Part shown: positions 21,142-33,063 of the stretch, piece after piece
Layout of the letters: the number at the start of each line of letters is the position of its first letter
How positions within the stretch are numbered: position 1 is the first letter of the stretch
Source: Choanephora cucurbitarum
Lineage: Eukaryota; Mucoromycota; Mucoromycetes; Mucorales; Choanephoraceae
Reading direction: 5' to 3'
Assembly (NCBI GenBank): GCA_025331435.1
Contig: JAIWNI010000075.1
Location: 62,001 to 126,000 of the forward strand
DNA length: 64,000 nucleotides
Program-made: the position numbers and the translations under genes
The notes under the pieces: generated by a model
Database searches by the model: none
The model's input: the letters and a program-made list of their open reading frames with translations, nothing else
What the model was told of the DNA's origin: nothing

Positions 21142-23706
21142 TTAGAATTTCTAGAGAACGAAAAAAGTCAATAAGATGAATTTACTATGAAATCAGCGTC
21201 AACTTACCCAATCATCAGGTATATTTTGGGCCCATCTAAACTTCTCAAGCAGAGTTTTACTAAAGACTTTTTCTAGGGGAACACCGTTGGATCTACACCA
21301 GGCAACAGTGATACGAGGATCAATATAGTTCAATTTAGAGGTACCCAATGCAATTTCCTTGTTTTCTTCCTTGTCCGTAGCTTGGTTCTTGGTAGCACTA
21401 ATACGCTCGTCTATCTTATCCATCTGGGCCATCACTTTCTCAACTGTCATACTGGGCTTGGGTGGAATGGTGGCCATCTTGCGTTCCTCCTTTAATCGCT
21501 GAGCCAACACATCAGCCGCCTTTAATTTCTCTTTTAGTTCAGCAGCAGGAAGCACAGGCTGCTTTTCTTCAGCCAACTTTTGATTTTGCTTTTCAAACTT
21601 GGATTTGATCTTTTCCTTTTCCTTCTCAACCAGGTTAGCCTCATGCTCCTTAATCCAATCATCTTCCAGATCTGACTCAGGATCACCGTAGCCAGGTCGC
21701 TTCTTCATCTTGCTGTCGAGTGCATACAGTTGCTTTCGGAGCTTCATGCGCTGATACTTGAGAGCACGAATACGGTCACCAATCTTGGAAATCTGTTGGT
21801 CATGTGTCTTGGAAGCTGTCTTTTGATGGTTACAGAGGACGGCTACCTCACGATTGGCTCGGTTGTAGGACAGGAGTTTATCGGCTACAGTGTCATTGGG
21901 ATTGGTCAAGAGATCCACTTGCTGTTGGAAAGTGATGGAGGCATTGTAGGTACGGAACACTTTGGCAGACAGACCCTTCATGTAGTTATTCAAGTGCTTG
22001 TTGAGACCGGTGGTACTGAGACGATCAAAGATCATATGGCCAGGTGCTCCCACTTGTTTCTTAAAGATGCTGATGTTCTTGTAGACTTGAGGATCTACCT
22101 GGACAGAGTTTTGGTATCGAATAGAATCCTTACCCAAGAAATCAAAGTGGACTGTGTTTGGAGGTTCCAATGTGACATGTTCGTAACGAAGTGAACAACA
22201 GCCTACTGTATCTGCTTCATCTTCACCCTTTTCATTACCGGCTCTTAATGCAAAACGATCGATCAGATACATGGCTGTGGCACGTTGACGAATTTCACTC
22301 AATTTGCTCTTTAGTTCTTTTGTGTATTCTTCACGAATATGTTTGACATGTTTCTATCATTAAGTTTAGGTACAACTATTCCATTCAAGAAAAAATCTAT
22401 ATATATTTTTTTTACCTTTAATTCTCTTGCTTTCTCAAACTTTTGCATATCACTTTGACCTTTCCAGGTAGAGGTGGCAGCCAAAAAGACATATTTGATA
22501 GATCCATTGACATTTTCTTTCCAGGTAGCTAACCAGGTTGCTGTGGTATCATGTACTACAGAAGCCCATTTGTGACCAGCAGGGGGTTCTGGAATTTTGG
22601 CCTCCACTCCCAAATTCAAAGTGACTTGTTCAGGCAAAACGCGTTTCTTGAGTTTGCCTGTTTTGGGGTGATTACCTCGACCACGGAAAAGACCTGGGGG
22701 TTCGATTCGGAAGTTGCCTACTTTTTCTTTACGACCATCGACAATGGCATAAAGGAAAGGTTCTTCTGCCTTGGCCTTTTCTTCTTTCATTCTCTACCTC
22801 AAGAAATTCAGAATCGATCTGCTTTGTTGTTTATTGTTATCATACCTGTTTTTGTTCTTTTGTCAATTGTTTCTTTAATTCCTTGTCCTTTTCGAATTTG
22901 GCCCAGATAGGTCTGAAATCACACTTGTTGAAATCTGTGATTTTGGGGTTCTATTTATTACATTAGCATTGTAAAATTGAGCTTTGGAGCACATTACCTT
23001 GGGATCTTTCTTCAAGACCTCTTTCCAGTCTTCAAAAAAGTTCTTTTGAAAGACAGGATTCTGAGCATGGTCTGTCTCTAACAGGGCAGCAAAGAAAGAG
23101 GCGACTTCTTCTGCTTCAGGAGACAAAGTGATAGGTTGACCGTCGTACTTCATTTTGATACCATGAGGCTCATATTCAGGAGGAAACATGACACCGTTAT
23201 GTTGAAGTGTACTCCATTTCTCTGTACCATCACTTTCAAGTTCAACATGCTGTTCTTCTTCCCACCATTTATAGAGCGTAGGATCATCTTCTTCCTTCTT
23301 CACTTTCTTTTCACGCTTATTGGTTGCAGCCTTCTCTAAAGGTCTCTTTTTTGATACTGTATCGATATCCATTGGTTCAGCTTTAACCTTGGTAGGCTCT
23401 TTTTTGATCTAAATGACATGTTATTTGATGCTTTTTAATCTATTCTAATTTTTTTTTTTTACCATTTTCATAGCCAAAGGTTGTTTAGAAACTAATTTAC
23501 GTTGTGAAAGAGGTACATCATCTTCACTGTCGGATTCTTGCTTGATTGGATTCTTTTTAGTCAATCGTTGTTGTAATGGAATATCATCATCATCGTCACT
23601 GCTATCATGCATGGCTGTGTTGACTACTGTAGTCTATGTCAACCATTGATGATTTTACGCGTATGTCTTAGCGATTACCTTCATTTTGTCTTATAACGGA
23701 AGACAT
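21142..23706 (-). CDS. TOP1: DNA topoisomerase I (type IB)
   Basis: Seven exons. The acidic, Lys-rich N-terminal domain ([23 protein letters not shown]) is followed by the core ([45 protein letters not shown]), the catalytic region ([56 protein letters not shown]) and the C-terminal domain [18 protein letters not shown], whose tyrosine forms the covalent DNA link. A coiled-coil linker lies between. The true end is a tiny exon: DDW at 21208 is followed by a GTAAGT donor and joins to KF-stop at 21150-21142, matching the W/Y-x-F ending of the family. Two starts are possible, 23706 (MSSVIRQNE) or 23684 (MK), using different acceptors. The enzyme relaxes supercoils in the nucleus. Confidence 0.95.
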
Positions 23707-24042
23707 GGTTAAAAAATGAAAAAAGAAGAAGAAAAGAGAAAGAAAAAAAAATACAGAAAAAAAAAAGAGTTACTCCTAATAAAAAAAATGACTTCTTTTT
23801 TTTGCCATGTGGCATCAAATTGTACTAACATTCAATGGTAGGAGTGTGTGTAGCCCAAAGACGGATATGTCCGAGAGAAATGAATTCTAGAACTTCCAAC
23901 ACATTTTATCACTCACTTTCTTTTTCTTAGGTAAATCAGTCTACTTCTTTATCGAAATAACCAAATCTATTAGAGGGCTTATCCAATGAGACTAGCCTAT
24001 CTGCCTTTAATATTCTCTCTCTATCTATTGTATGCAATGTTA

Positions 24043-24107
<65 letters not shown>

Positions 24108-24239
24108 CTCAATTTGACGTAGATCTTTATGCGTCAACCAATTAGAATTTAAAAGACAATGATATCATGACTATCTTTTTCTTATTCAGATAAACCATAT
24201 CCGTTTTCTTTTCTCTTTTCTTCTCCTTTAACTTTCACT
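23707..24239. promoter_or_regulatory. Divergent promoter region between TOP1 and the phospholipase gene
   Basis: A 530-base stretch between two divergently transcribed genes. It contains A-rich tracts next to TOP1, a 62-base CT microsatellite (24042-24103), and a CT-rich leader immediately before the phospholipase ATG. Individual transcription-factor sites are not assigned. Confidence 0.5.
24042..24103. repeat. CT dinucleotide microsatellite
   Basis: A CT tract of about 62 bases with one CC interruption, in the TOP1/phospholipase intergenic region. Confidence 0.95.
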
Positions 24240-26695
24240 ATGATTCGACTGGTAGACACACCCATGTCAACACGCTCGAAAGTTGTCTTGTTGGCCTTGG
24301 TTGTGCCTGTGATGGCAGGTCTATACTTTACTTATACCAGTGAAAAATCAAAATCAAGACGAAAGAGTCAATGTGACGACTTTATTGATTCTTTACCTAA
24401 AAAATCAACCTTACTCGACACAACCCCTGATGGCCTATTGAACAGGCTATTCAATGCGTCCCTGACAGACATGATTCCCTCGGCTGTAGAGGATCTGAAG
24501 GCTAAGATGGCTTCTCTCTATCCTTCCTTTGAAAACCAATTGGAGACCATCAGAAACATGTATAATGCCTTTTGGGAGTTCTTGATGTTGGACGAATTCA
24601 AGGCAATTGTTCAGGAATCACTTGAGGAAGATGCTGACCCTCAGCTACACCCTGAAATCGAATGGGAAGCTACCGTCAGAGAAGGACAGGCATTGTCTGA
24701 GGAAGAAGTGGCGTTTGTGAAACGTAGGAAACAGAAGATCAGAGCTGCCTTTGCCTTTTTTATTGGTGTAGATGAACATGAAGTGGAAGTGGAAGATATT
24801 CCTCATGTGGGGATTGCTTCAAGGTAAAGAAAAATAGTTGTGATTGTATCACTTGTAGCTTACTTTTATCATGCATAGTGGTGGTGGTTATCGTGCCATG
24901 ATCAGTTGTTCAGGTTATTTACATGCCATGTATGAAACTGGTTTATTGGATACCGTGCTTTACTTTTCAGGTGTCTCAGGCTCTACCTGGACCATGTGTC
25001 AACTCTACAGTCCCCTCACCCATGCCTCACTCGATACCCTCTACAGTCACCTCTCCAGTCGTATCCATACCCACATTGCCAATCTCTCTAATTTCCTCCA
25101 TGTCCTGAATGCCTCTCGACATAATGCCAAAGTGTTGTTGCATGGTATTGTACAGCGATACCATCAACAAAACAATTCGATCAGCTTGGTCGATATCTTT
25201 GGGATGCTCTTGGGTGGTACACTCTTGGCCAAGAAGATCACTATCTCACCTGCTACTCGGCCCACCACGTCTGAAAACTACAGTGAGTCGATTGAGCGGA
25301 TCAGTACGACTGCGATCAATGAAGAACAGGATGGGTCGTTCGTTCGACCTCAGTTGTTGAAAAGGAGTGAAATCAAGTTGTCGAGACAACGCGAGTATTT
25401 TGAGGATGGGTCTTTGCCGATGCCTATCTATTGTGCAGTTCGACATGAGATTGAATCTGCTGGTGAAGCCAAGGCAACTGCTCTGAGGGAAGAGCAAGAG
25501 GATGAATCAGGTATGGCACAGGGTGATCAAGATCATGAAGAGAAAGTGTCTGAGGAAGAAGGCGAAAGGACCACACAAGAAGGAGAAAAGAGATCGGAGG
25601 AAGAAGACGAAAAGACCACACAAGAAGAAGAAAAGAATTCTCAGGAAGAAGACGAGGAAACAGAAAAGAAAGACTTGTATCAATGGTTTGAATTTAACCC
25701 TTTTGATATGGGCAGTGAGGAAATTAATGGTAAACTTAAAAAAGAAGAAGAAAGCTTTATAGACAATAACATGATAACTGACTAAAACACGTTCACTATA
25801 AGCTTGGATTCCTGTATGGGCATTTGGTAGACGATTCAAGGAAGGCAAAAGCCAAGAAGGTTTACCTGAACAAAGTATAGGTGTACTGATGGGCATGTTT
25901 GGATCTGCCTTTGTTGCCAGTCTAGCTCATTTCTATCAAGAAATCCGTTCTCTTCTACCTACCACAGCCATTGACAAGGCAGACGAAATCATCTTTCGCT
26001 ATCAATCCTCAGTCTCCACCATCCACCCCATCTCACCTGCCTGTTTCCCTAACCCGTTCTACAAGATGCCTGCTGTCATTCAAGACAAGGACGAAACGCA
26101 TGAAGAAGTATTGCGACCCAAGAGCATTGTTGAGTCACAACAAATTGAACTGATGGACGCAGGCATGGATAACAACATTCCATTCTACCCTTTGCTCAGA
26201 AAGGGCCGTGATGTGGATGTGATCATTGCTGTCGATTCAAGTGCTGAGATCCAACATATGGACTACTTTGATCGTGCAGAAGGCTATGCTAAACGTCGTG
26301 GTATTCAAGGATGGCCCAAAGGAGCAGGCTGGCCCAAGACAGGATCTGACCGTACCTATGCCCTAGGCACCTGCACCGTCTTTGACTCGAGTTCTTCCGA
26401 GACGATTCCTGATCGAGAGGATGCCAGTGCCACCACCACCACTTACCCTGACCATGTGAATCCAATCACCTTGATCTATTTACCGTTGATTGTGAATGAA
26501 CACTATGATCCTGACTTTGATCCACAGCAGGCTGAGTTCACAAGTACTTGGAATTTCAGTTATACCCGTGAACAAGTAGAGAAGCTACATGGCCTTGCTA
26601 AGCGTAACGTACATGACAATATAGATACAATTCGACAGGTCATTCGAAAGACATGGGAAAGAAAGCGAAATGAACGATTAGGTTTATTGAAATAA
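24240..26695 (+). CDS. Cytosolic phospholipase A2-like (lysophospholipase catalytic family) membrane-anchored enzyme
   Basis: Three exons, 24240-24823, 24879-25729 and 25803-26695, give 775 residues. A transmembrane anchor lies at about residues 14-33 (VVLLALVVPVMAGLYFTY). The catalytic elements are intact: the oxyanion loop ASSGGGYRAM, the nucleophile serine in FSGVSGSTWTMC, and the catalytic aspartate in MDAGMDNNIPFYPLL followed by DVDVIIAVDSS. These are the Ser-Asp dyad features of cPLA2/phospholipase B enzymes, which release fatty acids from phospholipids. A very acidic, repetitive Glu/Lys insert (25490-25670) separates the nucleophile half from the aspartate half, where lid segments sit in the family. 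There is no C2 domain. Location on an internal membrane is inferred from the anchor. Confidence 0.85.
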
Positions 26696-26703
26696 ATGAG
26701 TTT

Positions 26704-26946
26704 TTATTGTGATGTGTTCTCTAGTTCATGAAGATGCTCCACTTGTTTTTGGTTGCCTTCGTTTTCTACTTTACGGATCATTTGAGGGTAGAGGTCCCAA
26801 TCTTGGTTGGTAGAATTGTCTTTTTGGTTAGCACAGTTAACACCTTGGCCATCGATCTTTGGAGTCACCTGACAGTTCACACTGTCTCTGTATAAGGAGG
26901 GATGAGTCATAGTGTCAATATCTTGTTTGTTTTCTTGGTTGGACAT
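26704..26946 (-). CDS. Small hydrophilic protein of unknown function
   Basis: A single-exon frame of 80 residues, MSNQENKQDIDTMTHPSLYR to QVEHLHELENTSQ. It is rich in Asn, Gln, Asp and Glu, with no signal peptide or membrane segment. The stop lies nine bases from the stop of the phospholipase gene, so the two genes converge with overlapping 3' regions. The composition is gene-like and an ATG with purine at -3 is present, but no family is recognised. Confidence 0.45.
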   Translation of the reverse strand: MSNQENKQDIDTMTHPSLYRDSVNCQVTPKIDGQGVNCANQKDNSTNQDWDLYPQMIRKVENEGNQKQVEHLHELENTSQ

Positions 26947-27182
26947 GTTATAGATAAATGAAAAGAAAAAAGAAATGGCTTTTCCTTTTTTTTATTTTAT
27001 AAGGCGGCAAAAGGCTGAATTAACTATGTCGTCATTGTATGTCATGTTAAATTAAATGACGTAAAAAGGAAGCAATTGACTCTGCATTGTTTCAATCTCT
27101 ATCTCTGATTTTACCTGTATGTGGAGAATTTGATTTACTTGTTAGAAGCAAAGTCTAATGCAATCAATAAGCTTAATATGGA

Positions 27183-27210
<28 letters not shown>
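27183..27210. repeat. CT dinucleotide microsatellite
   Basis: A perfect CT run of about 28 bases. Confidence 0.9.
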
Positions 27211-27214
<4 letters not shown>

Positions 27215-29055
27215 AGTATTTGATGTCACCAATAGACCCTTTCTTTTTGAAAGATCTACACATAGATCAGTGTTTAAAATAAAGTTTTTATGCTAATTGA
27301 AGGATAAAGAATACCGACTGTTATATCTATCAGGACTAATTCAGCTATGATTTCTTGTTAGAGTACATGGAGAAAGGGACTGTAGAAGAACAGAGCCTTC
27401 TCTCTCAATAACTTTGAGATACACAATTTTATCTGAAATCAATGTTAATCATGTATGTCATGATTACCTTCTTTTCCATTTGTTCTAGACATACAGACTA
27501 TAAGAGTTCTTCAAGAGAACACAATATTGATCACAAAGTTGCCTTTTGGGCTTTTTTCAAACATTGAATCAATTTGTTATCTGATCTTACACTTTGTTTG
27601 CTCAACACTAGAAAAATGAGTTTGACTTCTATTATAAAACCCATAAAAGAGGGGGGGGGAGGTATTCATGCCGTTACTGGAACTAGTGAACCAGCTACTT
27701 ATCTGTGAGAACTATGCCTGCCCGAGACAGAAAGAGATAGAAGAGTATACAATGACCAATGTCATCCCAATCAAATCACATGTGTCTATAAGCTATAGAA
27801 AAGAGGGAAACCAAGCTTATTTCCAATGAACTCATGTAAACAATATAGCCATCAGTTTTCAGCTGGTGTTATGCATCACAACATGCTACTATGCCTAGTA
27901 AAGTGTCGACATTGTCCAATCATTTACTCACTCCTACAGAAGGACTACTGTCTGCTAAATAGAGAGCAAGTCATTTTGCATAAGAAAAAAAAGTTGTTTG
28001 TACCAAAAAAAAACAGGATAAATCAAAGAGAATACCTGATCGAAACAAACCAAAACTTCTAGTTGCCATGAAACGTACTCTTATCTATATGTCTCCCTTG
28101 CTTTATATTTATCTTATTCAAAAAATTCGATTCAGTTACCATCAACTCAATGATTATTTAAATCAAAAGAAGGGTTAATGTTGCTCATTGTGTGGTTAAT
28201 ACATCTACCTTTTACGAAGGTGCACTCAGTCTTTTTGATGATTGTCCCTTCAACATTTGATGACTGCAGACTTTTTGTTTATTTGATGCAAGTGTACTCA
28301 TCTAATCTATAGTTTTTGGTAAAAGTTGATCTTTTGAGAAATAGTCTCTCTTTAGCACAAAATGACATTGACGTATTCATTCTATATGATCTTAGAAGAT
28401 CGAGTTAGGTGCTATTTCGCCATACTATTTTTTTTTTATTTTTTAAACTTTTAACAGAACTACACCATACTGATGTTCAATAAAAAAAAACTTTAGCTTC
28501 TGGAAGTAAACAGACAATTTTATAGAATAATTCCTTTGAATGTCCTATCCTAACTTAGAGGCATACTTCTTGTTGATACAAAGATACCAACTATAATCAA
28601 TCATCATATGCCCTGTGTAGAATTGATCTCGTTTCTTGACTTTTCTTGAATTAAAAGAGATATCAGCACTTTGTTGTTTATGCATTAATGCAAGAGGTAT
28701 AGAGTTCCCAAAAAAAAAAACACTTATTAATAGTTCAAAAAAACAAAAATTGTACTTGAAAACTAATCACAAACGAAACAACATGCGTAAAAGAAGAGTT
28801 CATTGAGTTAATTTAACCATTCATGATATTTCACAACACATTTTATCAAGTGTTAATTGCACATTTAGGACTATGTTTTGATTGATAGAGAAACTCAAAT
28901 AGTGCAATAGAGCTAATGGAAAAACTAATTACATCAAACGCTTGCATTAATCTCAACAAGTTAGAGTGTTGGCTTCATTTGATAGAAAATAAAGCCCTTA
29001 CAATAGTTAAAGAAATCAAAAAATATGCATAAACACCATACATATATTAAATCCG

Positions 29056-29094
29056 GTCCGCAAATTTATCGGACTTCGCCGAAGTGTCACGTGA
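29056..29094. repeat. Three adjacent palindromes upstream of tRNA-Arg
   Basis: GTCCG-N9-CGGAC (29056-29074) runs directly into CTTCGCCGAAG (29074-29084), followed two bases later by TCACGTGA (29087-29094). The block is GC-rich compared with its surroundings and ends 54 bases before the tRNA gene. Confidence 0.6.
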
Positions 29095-29148
29095 TATTAT
29101 AAATTTTTAATTAGGTTATATATACCCAAGCAAAAAATTAAAAAACAA

Positions 29149-29222
29149 GCCCGGTTGGCCCAATTGGATAAGGCATCCGTCTTCTAAACGGAAGATTACG
29201 GGTTCGACCCCCGTACTGGGTT
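29149..29222 (+). tRNA. tRNA-Arg (anticodon TCT)
   Basis: A 74-base gene without an intron. The acceptor stem GCCCGGT pairs with ACTGGGT (allowing G-U pairs), the anticodon stem TCCGT pairs with ACGGA around the loop CTTCTAA, so the anticodon is TCT and reads AGA. The T-arm is ACGGG-TTCGACC-CCCGT with the invariant TTCGA box B. A D-arm of the form TGGC...GGATAAGGC carries box A. The anticodon and T-arm region resembles other fungal tRNA-Arg(UCU). The discriminator is T, and CCA is not encoded. Confidence 0.92.
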
Positions 29223-29228
29223 CTCTTC

Positions 29229-29237
29229 TTTTTTTTT
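29229..29237 (+). terminator. RNA polymerase III T-run terminator
   Basis: A run of nine T residues starting seven bases after the tRNA 3' end. Confidence 0.8.
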
Positions 29238-30449
29238 ATTTATATAAAGTATGTTTCCGATAGCTATACACCATTAGCTATTTTGTAAGGTCATAGTATT
29301 GTTTGCAAATGAAGCGGATGAATAGAATATAGCAGAATAGTCAAGCATTAAAAAGAAATAGAAAGAATATACTGACTAGGAACAAGTATCAAGGGAACTG
29401 GTTAGACTATACAATGAAGAATTATTTAAAGGATCTACTACTATTTCAAAAGAAGCCAATTTGAACTCATAAAAAGCAATACATTCGACCAAAAAGTATT
29501 TGGTACATTGGCTCATGCTCTTTGGGTTTGAACCAAGAAGTTACAGAACGTTTATAGGGCAAGTTATCACCACATAAGTATGATTTAGTCGGTCAAATAA
29601 ATGAAGCAAGGTACAGGATATACAATTCGAATATAGCAAGATCTGTATTAGTGTACAGTAAACAATTTGCAAAAGCAAAAAATGAATCGTGGCTCAATGA
29701 AGGCCTAATTTCAGCTTATTAGATCATTAAATAAATAAAAAAAAAAGTGTTGGTGAATTGTATTTTACAAAGCTGAGTTGCTTGAACACAATTCAGAAAC
29801 TCATTCAGAAAATATAGTCTTAATTGCAAAAAACACAACATGAAAGCATTCAAGTGCGTCTCAAGCTCATATCAATAAAATCTACAGTAAGCTGAAGAGA
29901 CGAAAACAGAGAAAAACTTCTTAGACATACTCCTATTATCAACTAAATAGTGCGATGCTATAGAGTTTGACAGTTATAATATCAAAGAATCAGAACACGA
30001 AAAGAAATTCCACTACATGTAATAGAGAATTAGAATAGATAATTAGAAAAAAAAAAAGGTTCATGATTTCCTTATGCCTGGACCATTTCAGCACTCACAT
30101 ACTTCTAATGCTTTGCAACATAATAAATAAAATCGGTTACACAAGTCCCTTCTTATTATGCATATAACATTTGTCTTTTATGTTCAAGACAAAACGTATT
30201 TCAATCTATGACGAACCTACAAAAAAAGGAATTGAATAGTCCAATTCTCTACATAATAGAATGCTAGGCAACCTGCACAATGATTGCTCTGTAATCAGTT
30301 AGTATGACTGATGCTTGAAAGCAAAAGCCGCATATTTTTAGCCTTTATCTCTTTACACAATCAATTTGAATTAGACAAAGAAGACTACTAAAGCCATTTT
30401 ATTTTCTCCTTCCTATTTTTTTTTCTCTCTTTTTAATCAGTCTGCTTTG
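29238..30449. other. Intergenic, nothing recognised
   Basis: About 1.2 kb of AT-rich sequence between the tRNA and CDC27. No coding frames with domain signals or RNA-gene promoters were found. The last 60 bases are T/C-rich and lead into the CDC27 start. Confidence 0.6.
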
Positions 30450-32694
30450 ATGACAGATCCACAGTCAATAGAGGCATGGACGCTCATGGCCTTGATCTAT
30501 CGAGACATGGACGATGGCGATTACCGAAACGCGCTTTTGTTATCCGAGCGATTATTTTCAATCGACACTCATTCAACTGCTTATCGATTTCTTTATGCTA
30601 AATCGCTCTATCACAATCTCGATTACCATGCCAGTTATCTTGTTACCAAGGGCTCAGATTCACCTGCCTGTGTCAACCTATTTGCCCAGTCATGTCTTCA
30701 GCTAGGACCACTACAAGATTCAACAGAAACAAAACGACAGTACTGGTTAGAGGGTGTTAAGGCACTTCAAAAAGTACTCGAAAAAAGCGATGATACAGTC
30801 TATTGGGGCGATGGTAAGCTCGATTCTTTTTTTTTGAGTATACTAAAGTTTCTCTTAGAGTTGTCCAGTATCTCTGTACGTCAACATAAGCCTAGTAAAG
30901 CTTCATTATGTGATTTACTAGGTGATTTATTCTCTCGCCTAGAAAATATAAAAGAAGCCATTATTTGCTATACTGACTCACTACGGCTTTGTCCATTCAA
31001 ACTGTCTGCTTTCTATAAATTATGCGATCTTGCACCCGATACAGCAGCTGGACTGAAAGCCCTTGGCATGTTACCCAAAGACACATTCAAACCACTCGAT
31101 CAACCCAATCTGTCTCGATCTCATCGTGCATTCCCCTTCTCGCTCTCTCTAGAAAAAGAAGATATTGTCTTTAACGATAATCTCGCTCAGCACAATCAAC
31201 TAGAGACCAACAGTTGGTCATTGCCTGCTATTCGTAACGACTATCGAGAATTGAGTGTGGATGAATTAAAGGCACTTGTCAGAAATATACCCGATCCCTT
31301 AGATGAAGACTTATTAGAAAAGTAATATTTACCTTCTACATGATTCTAGTTTATCTCATTGTCTTGTTTAGAAGCGATATTGAAACAGAAAAAGAAGATA
31401 AAATCCAGTACGCACTTATGGATATCCAAAAGATGAAGGCAGATGAAGCCTATAAAAGCAAACATGGTTTACATAAAAAAGCACCTGTACATACAACTCA
31501 ATCTGCTACCACGAATGATGTATTGGATGAGGAAGATATAGACGAAGATGAAGTGGATATCGAGATCAATCCTTTCTATCCAACAGCCCATAGGAGCCCA
31601 TCTCTATCAAGGCGACCACCACGTATTATATCTAACTTGACGGAAAAAGAGAGACGCAGAGAGGTGAGTGATGAGTCTATAGACAACAAACGAGACACAC
31701 ACACACATCTGATCACGTTTAGTAGCAAGAAAAACGAAACCAGACTGAAGCCGTTCTCACTTTCTTCTTGCCTAACAAAGAAGATTCAGATCGCTTTAGA
31801 CAATCTTCAGTAAAGACATTACTGGCAGGCATGAACAAGGTGCTGAAAGTGCTTCGTATCCTAGCCAATGGGTATTACTGTGCAAGCATCTACCGTTGTA
31901 AAGAGGCTGCCCTGACATTACAGAAATTAGATACCAAGCAATATGATTCAGCTCGTGTGCTTTGTATTCTCGGTACAGCCTATTACCATGCCAATGATCA
32001 TGACAGCGCTCGGTACTTTTTCCGTCATGCCTTTTCAATTGCTCCTTGGTTTTGTGAAAGTGTTCCTCTCTATTCAACATGTTTATGGTATTTGGAAAAA
32101 CAAAAGGAGCTGAATGTGTTGACTTTTGTGATGAGACACAACAAATCGCACCTATTTGAAGCTTATATCGTGGCTGGTAATTGGAATAAGCTGGCAGGTA
32201 AAAGTAACGAGGCTCTGCATTGGTTCAAGAAAGCAACTGAACAAGACTCCACTCAATTTTATGGACATACTTTATTGGGATATGAGGAATGGGAAAAACA
32301 TAGTTTTCTTCAAGCAAAAGAACATTTCTCGAAAGCTTTAATGGCAAATAGACGATCTTATATGGCATGGTAAAAAAAAAAAAAAGAATTGACTGAAAAG
32401 GATCAAGTAGGCTAAACTACTCTTTGTTCTAGGTATGGTATGGCATCTGCTTATATGGGTATGGAACAATACCAACAAGCAGCATCTTATCTCTCAGAAG
32501 CCATTCGACTGAATCCACACCATCCTACCATGATCACTACAATGGCTGATATTTTGTTTGAACTGAAAGAGTATAAGTCTGCCAAATATTACATTGAAAA
32601 AGCCATCTCCATACGCCCACAAAACGATTATGTTAAATTCCTTTCTGATATCAATCAGAAAATAGCAGGTGATTTTGATTTATTAGAAGATTGA
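30450..32694 (+). CDS. CDC27: Anaphase-promoting complex subunit 3 (TPR protein)
   Basis: Five exons, 30450-30813, 30859-31321, 31372-31663, 31726-32369 and 32433-32694, encode 674 residues. The N-terminal block (YRNALLLSERLFSIDTHSTA, FLYAKSLYHNLDYHASYLV, LLGDLFSRLENIKEAIICY) and the C-terminal TPR superhelix (VLRILANGYYCASIYRCKEA, ARVLCILGTAYYHANDHDSA, PLYSTCLWYLEKQKELNVL, EAYIVAGNWNKLAGKSNEAL, YGMASAYMGMEQYQQAASYL) align in order with CDC27. APC3 is a core scaffold of the anaphase-promoting complex and receives coactivator and Doc1 tails. The first intron is only 45 bases with a TACTAAA branch site and would keep the frame if retained. The acidic linker between the TPR halves is shorter than in human CDC27. 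Confidence 0.87.
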
Positions 32695-33063
32695 AAGAAA
32701 AAAAAAAGTTTTAACTTACCTCTATAAAATAAAATGGTTCGCTCCCCATCTTTCCTCTCACTTACTCTCTTAACCAACCCCACCTCTTTTTTTTTATCAA
32801 TAAAGAACCTCCCCCCCCAAAAGAAAAAAAAAGAGTGTTAGTAACATACAATTCAAGCCACGTTTTCTTGCTCTTTTTAAGGATAAATACATACATTTCA
32901 TTTTTTGTTTGTGAGAGTGTATAAACCAATAAATAATAAACAAGGAAGAAAGAAAGAAAGAAATAAAAATCCAAAAGAAAGAAAGCAGGCGAGCGAGGAT
33001 TTTAGAGAGAGGAAAAGTAAAATACAGATAAAGGGAAAAAGGGTAGAGAAAGAAATATGAAAA
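32695..33063. other. Convergent 3' region of CDC27 and the O-GlcNAc transferase gene
   Basis: About 370 bases with A/T and A/G runs, no coding signal. Both flanking genes end here. Confidence 0.6.

Larger units (their letters stand above)
26947..29148. other. Gene-poor intergenic region
   Basis: About 2.2 kb of AT-rich sequence with a CT microsatellite (27183-27210), a G-run near 27650 and many A/T homopolymers. No joinable coding exon was found. The last 100 bases carry three consecutive palindromes immediately before the tRNA gene. Confidence 0.6.

Noticed and set aside
25507..25896. Hydrophobic minus-strand frame opposite the phospholipase insert
   Set aside because: It is the reverse of the Glu/Lys-rich repeat (TTC/CTT giving Phe/Leu), not a membrane protein.
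27826..28062. 78-residue frame in the tRNA upstream region
   Set aside because: Random composition, poly-Lys from A runs, no neighbours on the same transcript.
29056..29084. CRISPR-like or attachment-site array near the tRNA
   Set aside because: There is no repeat-spacer periodicity and the genome is eukaryotic; only palindromes remain.
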